This document shows positions 59,911 through 64,000 of a DNA stretch of 64,000 bases, one piece after another. The notes under the pieces were generated by a model that was given only the letters and a program-made list of their open reading frames with translations, was not told the DNA's origin and ran no database searches. The first letter of the stretch is position 1. Every line of letters starts with the position of its first letter. The position numbers and the translations under genes are program-made. Source of the stretch: Bernardetia sp963719525 (GTDB lineage Bacteria; Bacteroidota; Bacteroidia; Cytophagales; Bernardetiaceae). The DNA is taken from positions 1 through 64,000 of the forward strand of contig CAVRCG010000003.1 in NCBI GenBank assembly GCA_963719525.1, given 5' to 3'.

Positions 59911-60429
59911 TTAAAAATATTCTTTTTTTTGAAACAGAACTAACTTTTGATTGCTCTTTTCTAGCTTTTTTCTAATCTTATTTTCTGAAAGAGTAATTAA
60001 GGAATGAGCAAGGGCAAACAAAGCTCCTCCAATTAGAGCAATAAAAAGAGCCAATCCCTCATCAATAATTGAATATGAAAAGCCAAAATGAGTAACAAAA
60101 TAAATTAGTAATAAGGCAAAGAAAAACAAAACGAGTAGATTATAATCTCTTCTCCTAACTGCTATTTTTTCAGAATAATTTCCATTTGTATAATGATAAA
60201 AATTAACTACTAAATTAAAGATTCCTAAAAATGGCAGAGAAAGAAATAATGCAATGATAATATAAAATGCTGAAATACCTAAAAATCTTGTTATGTCTTT
60301 ACTTAAAGAAGTCCAATGAAAAATTGAACAAGCAATAGCCATAGAAACTCCACACCCAATCCAGTACCAAAGTATTTTTTGGATAATTACATCTGTACGT
60401 AATACTTTTTCTTTATAGTTAAAATCCAT
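59911..60429 (-). CDS. Four-helix membrane protein, tandem paralogue 4, 172 aa
   Basis: Last and most diverged of four tandem paralogues. Starts MDFNYKEKVLRTDVIIQKIL, sharing K-x3-L-x2-D-V-x-I-Q with the others, then about four membrane helices and a middle FNLVVNFYHYTNGNYSEKI. It has a longer C-terminal tail. Function unknown. Confidence 0.78.
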   Translation of the reverse strand: MDFNYKEKVLRTDVIIQKILWYWIGCGVSMAIACSIFHWTSLSKDITRFLGISAFYIIIALFLSLPFLGIFNLVVNFYHYTNGNYSEKIAVRRRDYNLLVLFFFALLLIYFVTHFGFSYSIIDEGLALFIALIGGALFALAHSLITLSENKIRKKLEKSNQKLVLFQKKEYF

Positions 60430-60459
60430 ATCAATAGTTGTTTTATCAAAAACGTAAAT

Positions 60460-60879
60460 TTAGTTAGGCATTTCTTTCTGTTTTGGCAGACCTTTAAAAA
60501 TACTCCCAAAATCAAGAAAAGTGATTATAGCATAACCAAAAGCAAATAGATTCAGAACAGCAATATTTGCATAGTCTCCAAAAAAACCTGTTTCAGTAGG
60601 AACATCAATAGGAATGAAGATAAAAGCCAACACAACATAAATTAAAATAGCTGCTAGATAAGACAAGCGAAGAGTACGTATTTTCTTATTCTGGCTCTTT
60701 ACAAGCAAATTTACGACAGTAGAAATAGGATTATACATTCCAGCAAAAAGCAAGATAACAATATTTGTAGCAGAAGAATCTATTTTTGGTAGTAAAAAAG
60801 AATACAATAATAAGCAAACGATAGTAATCTGAATAACCACATCAAGGCTAAGAATTATTTTTTTGAAAGTAGTAATCAT
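60460..60879 (-). CDS. Four-helix membrane protein, tandem paralogue 3, 139 aa
   Basis: MITTFKKIILSLDVVIQITI at the start, four membrane helices, YNPISTVVNLLVKSQNKKIR in the middle. Closest to the preceding gene in the array (same N-terminus and loop). Unknown function. Confidence 0.8.
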   Translation of the reverse strand: MITTFKKIILSLDVVIQITIVCLLLYSFLLPKIDSSATNIVILLFAGMYNPISTVVNLLVKSQNKKIRTLRLSYLAAILIYVVLAFIFIPIDVPTETGFFGDYANIAVLNLFAFGYAIITFLDFGSIFKGLPKQKEMPN

Positions 60880-60903
60880 AATATTTTGTTTTACTGATAG
60901 AGA

Positions 60904-61317
60904 TTAACTCGGTACTTTAGTTTTTGACTTTTCCCTCATATCTACAAAAGCAAAGAAAGTAATTAGCGCATACGCCCAAGCAAATATATTTAGAACGATT
61001 AAATTTCCGTATTCAGACCAAAAACCTTGTTGATTTGGGTCAGTTGTTACATAAATGATAATAAAAAATAGGACATAAATCGGAATAGCTATTAGATAAA
61101 CTATACGAGCGATAACTATTTTTTTATTTGGATTCTTTATTAACAAATGCAAGATTGTTGCAATAGGATTATAAAGTCCACTAAAACCAAGTGTTATTAA
61201 TATTGCTCCTGTTTGGTCTGTAGGAATAAAAGTATAGGAGTAAATAAGAAAGCCAAGAAATACAACTTGAATAAATACATCAATGCTAAGGAGGACTTTT
61301 TTAGAAGTAGTAATCAT
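60904..61317 (-). CDS. Four-helix membrane protein, tandem paralogue 2, 137 aa
   Basis: MITTSKKVLLSIDVFIQVVF start, four membrane helices, YNPIATILHLLIKNPNKKIV middle. 24 bases separate it from paralogue 3. Unknown function. Confidence 0.8.
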   Translation of the reverse strand: MITTSKKVLLSIDVFIQVVFLGFLIYSYTFIPTDQTGAILITLGFSGLYNPIATILHLLIKNPNKKIVIARIVYLIAIPIYVLFFIIIYVTTDPNQQGFWSEYGNLIVLNIFAWAYALITFFAFVDMREKSKTKVPS

Positions 61318-61362
61318 AGGTACATAATTTAATTTTTACTAAAATTAACAAAATTAAAACGC

Positions 61363-61815
61363 TTAATAATACAACCTTCTCTCAACTATTTTCTGTGTTC
61401 TGTTCTCCAAAATGGTAATATAAACATACACAATAGCAAAAAAATGACTAATTCCGTAAATATAAAAATATCCTAAACTATTTAGAAACGAAAAATTAGT
61501 TAGCCGTATCAAGATAAAACCCATTAATCCAACAATTATATAAGCAAGAATAGCAAACGTGTAATTTTTGCGAAGCTTTTGAGTTTCGTCAGAGTAATTA
61601 CCCAAAATTAGATGTAAAATATTAAGTACAGGATTTATAAGCCCTAAAAGAGCTAGAGCCAAAACAGGAAAAATAAGCAAAAAACCAAACTCTTGCAAAG
61701 CAGGAATTTTGAGACCCAAAAACGTAATTCCATATCCTCCAAAAAGAACTATCAAAAAAGTAATTTGAAGAACCAAATCAAGACGCAACAATTGTTTTTT
61801 ATAGGGAGAAATCAT
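61363..61815 (-). CDS. Four-helix membrane protein, tandem paralogue 1, 150 aa
   Basis: First of the array: MISPYKKQLLRLDLVLQITF, four membrane helices, INPVLNILHLILGNYSDETQ. Divergent from the sigma factor gene with a 217-base spacer between them. Unknown function; the family may respond to the neighbouring sigma factor. Confidence 0.8.
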   Translation of the reverse strand: MISPYKKQLLRLDLVLQITFLIVLFGGYGITFLGLKIPALQEFGFLLIFPVLALALLGLINPVLNILHLILGNYSDETQKLRKNYTFAILAYIIVGLMGFILIRLTNFSFLNSLGYFYIYGISHFFAIVYVYITILENRTQKIVERRLYY

Positions 61816-61978
61816 AATTGAAAATAATTTTTAGTAGAAATTGATTTAATTTTGAACTGCTTTATAGTTCTATGAACGAAGATACAAAATAGAAGTTTCA
61901 TTTCTTTCAAAAAAAATTGAAAGTTTGTAAAAAACTTTATTATTTAGCGTTTTTTCATAAATTAACTATAAAAATTTG

Positions 61979-61986
61979 TAAGTTTG
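61979..61986 (+). promoter_or_regulatory. Possible -7 box of the sigma factor gene
   Basis: TAAGTTTG, matching TAnnTTTG, 47 bases before the TTG start. No -33 box found. Confidence 0.35.
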
Positions 61987-62032
61987 GAGACTAAATTTGA
62001 GCTAATCATAAAAAAACCTTCTAACATTTATT

Positions 62033-62524
62033 TTGGAAAAAGATTTTGTCGCATTTATTCAGAAGCACCAAGGCATTGTACACAAAGTATGTCGCATGTA
62101 TTGCGATTCTGAAGAAGATAGGCAAGATTTGTTTCAAGAAGTTTTGTTTCAACTTTGGAAATCGTACCCAAAATTTAGAGGAGATTCGAAAATTTCGACT
62201 TGGATGTACAGGATTGCACTCAATACAGCTATTGCTCGTCTTCGCAAAGTAAAGCGAAAGCCTTCCGAATTTTCACTCTCAGATTCTACTCTTCAATTTG
62301 CTGATACTCCTCCTGATACCGACAAAGAAGAACAATTAAAAAATCTTCAGTTAGCCATTCAAAAGTTATCTAAAGTAGAAAAGGGAATTATTATGCTTTA
62401 TTTAGAAGAAAAAAGTTATGATGAAATTGCTGAAATAATCGGAATTACTAAAACGAATGTAGGTGTAAAGATTAATCGTATCAAAAAGAAACTAAAAGAA
62501 ACGTTGGAAAAAATGCCACAATAG
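62033..62524 (+). CDS. ECF-type RNA polymerase sigma factor
   Basis: 163 residues with sigma-70 region 2 (about 10-75: DRQDLFQEVLFQLWKSYPKFRGDSKISTWMYRIALNTA, the hallmark of ECF factors) and region 4 (about 105-158: LSKVEKGIIMLYLEEKSYDEIAEIIGITKTNVGVKINRIKKKL). Start is TTG 62033; no ATG is nearby in frame. The gene downstream is a likely membrane partner. Targets unknown. Confidence 0.92.
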   Translation: MEKDFVAFIQKHQGIVHKVCRMYCDSEEDRQDLFQEVLFQLWKSYPKFRGDSKISTWMYRIALNTAIARLRKVKRKPSEFSLSDSTLQFADTPPDTDKEEQLKNLQLAIQKLSKVEKGIIMLYLEEKSYDEIAEIIGITKTNVGVKINRIKKKLKETLEKMPQ

Positions 62525-62590
62525 AAGATAAAAAGATACTATGAAAATAATTATTTACTTAGAAAAAATAAAAATCAATAGGCATCAAAA

Positions 62591-63187
62591 ATGGACATAG
62601 ACAATCTAAAATCTACTTGGCAAGCACTCCAGACCCAGCCAGAACAAAATTTTGAAGACAAACAGATTCGCAAACTTTTACAAGGAAAAGCAAACGATTC
62701 GCTTTCCAAAATCAAACGTAGTATTTTGATTGAAGGAAGTCTAACCCTTGTTGTTGGTATTTTTCTTATGGCAAATAAATATTGGTTTTATTCTCCTTTT
62801 ACTATTCATTATTTAGGAACTGTAATGATACTTTGCTTGATTTGGTATGCTTTCAAATACTATAAAATCAGAAAATTGGATTTGCAAAATAATCTAAAAC
62901 AAACTCTACAACAACTCATCAAGACACTTGATTTGTACTTGAAGGTTTATCTATATGGCTCATTTTTGTTAGGTGGTTTTGCTGCAATGCTACCTTTGCT
63001 TTGGAAAAATGTACTTCTTGATATTACTTTGACAAAAGTTATAATTACAGCAGTAGTAGCTTTGATAGCTCTGGCAGCTTATTTTTTGTTGATAAAATGG
63101 TATATCAAAAATTTGTATGGAAATTATGTAAAAGAGCTAAAGGAAGAATTAAAAGAACTTGAAGAACTAGATTACGTAGAGGAATAA
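62591..63187 (+). CDS. Membrane protein following the sigma factor, possible anti-sigma factor, 198 aa
   Basis: A cytoplasmic N-terminal 50 residues (MDIDNLKSTWQALQTQPEQN..., style of Bacteroidota anti-sigma N-termini), then four membrane helices (about 48-64, 70-86, 118-138, 148-170) and a charged C-terminal end. No zinc-binding HxxxCxxC motif. Position 66 bases after the sigma factor makes a regulatory role likely, but this is inference. Confidence 0.75.
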   Translation: MDIDNLKSTWQALQTQPEQNFEDKQIRKLLQGKANDSLSKIKRSILIEGSLTLVVGIFLMANKYWFYSPFTIHYLGTVMILCLIWYAFKYYKIRKLDLQNNLKQTLQQLIKTLDLYLKVYLYGSFLLGGFAAMLPLLWKNVLLDITLTKVIITAVVALIALAAYFLLIKWYIKNLYGNYVKELKEELKELEELDYVEE

Positions 63188-63235
63188 TTGAAATACTTGA
63201 ACTTATTGGTAAATAATTTTTACGATTTATCATTA

Positions 63236-63431
63236 ATGTTACGCAATTAACATGAAACCCACGAATTTATTCGTGGAAGCTACCACCACCTTCTTCGTTT
63301 TTTTGTTTCTACTCTATTCTAAAATAAAAGGAGTAATTTTAATAAAACGGAAAAGTAGATTCATGTAAAAAGTAGTGGTTACTTTCGTGGGTTTGGTCTA
63401 AACTTCTCTAAACTTTGATGTTGCGTAACAT
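63236..63431. mobile_element. 196-base element with 11-base inverted ends
   Basis: ATGTTACGCAA at 63236-63246 and TTGCGTAACAT at 63421-63431 are perfect inverted repeats. Inside them AAACCCACGAA (63255-63265) faces TTCGTGGGTTT (63384-63394). The left half also has the hairpin CCACGAA-TTTA-TTCGTGG followed by GCTAC, the GTAGC anchor seen elsewhere. No coding capacity; could be a non-autonomous transposon. Confidence 0.75.
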
Positions 63432-63456
63432 CAGTTATAAAATAAAATGAAGATAA

Positions 63457-63630
63457 ATCAATATGAGTGTCATTCTTCAGTTTTTTAGATATAAGCCTAT
63501 TTTTGAAAAAATAATAGTTTGTTTTTTCCATAGAATAGGGTTTGCAAACCCTATTTTATGGAAAAAACACATTTTTGCAGAATAAAATTTAGCAACTATT
63601 TTCTCTTTTTAAAATGACACTCATGTTGAT
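63457..63630. mobile_element. MITE-like element, copy 4 (most complete)
   Basis: 174 bases. Left end ATCAATATGAGTGTCATT, right end AATGACACTCATGTTGAT: 17 of 18 positions are inverted repeats. The centre is a palindrome with TTTTTTCCATAGAATAGGG and its return, then CAGAATAAAATTTAGCAACT. No open frame. An exact target-site duplication could not be fixed by eye. Confidence 0.9.
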
Positions 63631-63660
63631 AAATAGAATAAATGTTTAACCAAAACGCAT

Positions 63661-63694
63661 AAAAAAACTCCTTCCGATTGAAAGGAGTTTTTTC
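63661..63694. terminator. Rho-independent terminator
   Basis: AAAAAACTCCTT / AAGGAGTTTTTT with an eight-base loop. It has no gene directly beside it; it may end transcription from the right. Confidence 0.82.
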
Positions 63695-64000
63695 TGTCCA
63701 CTTACTTACTTTACTACTTAACTATTAGAAAATCTAGCCGAATAACTTAAAAATAAACCGTTGCTAAAAATTGATAGAATAAATTAAATTTATCTATTGC
63801 AAACGCTCTGTTATTCTTCTACTAATTTTCTTTGTCTGTTGCTTCAAAAAATAAAGGTTCTGTCAAAAATTTTATCAACCTATTTTGCAACAAGTTAATA
63901 ATTAGAATCTTTGTGAAGCGAAAATCTTTTTTTTGCAACCTTTTATTGCAAATACATTAAACATAAATCAATCTGTTTGCCAACTTTGATTTTTAAACAC

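Larger units (their letters stand above)
63188..64000. other. Right-hand intergenic region with two repeat elements and a terminator
   Basis: Holds the inverted-repeat element 63236-63431, the MITE 63457-63630 and a terminator at 63661-63694 (AAAAAACTCCTT / AAGGAGTTTTTT). 63695-64000 is AT-rich with no gene seen. Confidence 0.7.

Noticed and set aside
63457..63630. Insertion sequence with its own transposase
   Set aside because: No open frame of useful size lies in any of the four copies or next to them.

Overview
The window is AT-rich chromosomal DNA from a member of the Bacteroidota, most likely a marine Cytophagales related to Bernardetia (formerly Flexibacter litoralis); the genus is an inference. 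Supporting signs are promoter -7 boxes of the form TAnnTTTG, few Shine-Dalgarno sequences, a MetG with KISTS in place of KMSKS, the acpP-fabF-rnc order, a separate PurS, an MSEP-CTERM-type membrane protein and tRNA-like genes without encoded CCA. No rRNA, prophage, transposase gene or CRISPR array is visible.

Layout. 1-5500: two copies of metG on the minus strand around a membrane protein; the left copy is open as far as the window edge, the right one is a multiply frameshifted pseudogene. 5800-7300: a small secreted protein and galE. 7500-17150: a heavy-metal resistance island with an AraC regulator interrupted by a stop codon, a His-rich small protein, a CzcA/CusA-type RND pump, its outer-membrane and adaptor proteins, two CDF transporters facing them, and relics of a second adaptor and a second regulator. 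17150-31200: mostly single genes (transglutaminase-like protein, malate dehydrogenase, secreted amidohydrolase-like protein, O-methyltransferase, Ohr, TPR protein, GNAT protein, coiled-coil protein, a 7TMR-DISM/GAF/PP2C signalling protein, an HD hydrolase). 31300-37400: a frameshifted secreted protein, a SWIM/SNF2 pair and a cell-wall amidase. 37500-42200: folP, DUF2752 and TM2 proteins, then acpP-fabF-rnc. 42400-43800: a broken ATP-grasp gene and a tRNA patch. 43800-50300: housekeeping and hypothetical genes (SanA-like, acyl-CoA dehydrogenase, YajC, PurS). 50900-58500: MSEP-CTERM/VIT protein, PAP2 phosphatase and a TetR-controlled ABC exporter. 58700-63200: a cyclophilin, four tandem paralogous membrane proteins and an ECF sigma factor with a probable partner.

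The most striking feature is the load of short palindromes between, and in one case inside, genes. Many fit two frameworks, one anchored by GTAGC and one by TACCGT, in which the anchor and loop stay constant while both stem arms change together. A separate element of about 174 bp with 18-bp terminal inverted repeats and a long central palindrome occurs in four versions, and its core hairpin occurs alone twice. One palindrome encodes the charged part of the signal peptide of the metal-efflux outer-membrane protein, another supplies the stop codon of the RND pump, and a third overlaps the stop codon of the HD hydrolase.

Four genes are interrupted (metG copy 2, araC, the 31.3-kb protein, the ATP-grasp gene). 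Some breaks are single bases in homopolymers, so read errors must be excluded, but metG copy 2 has several independent lesions and the relics at 16.7-17.1 kb show true decay.
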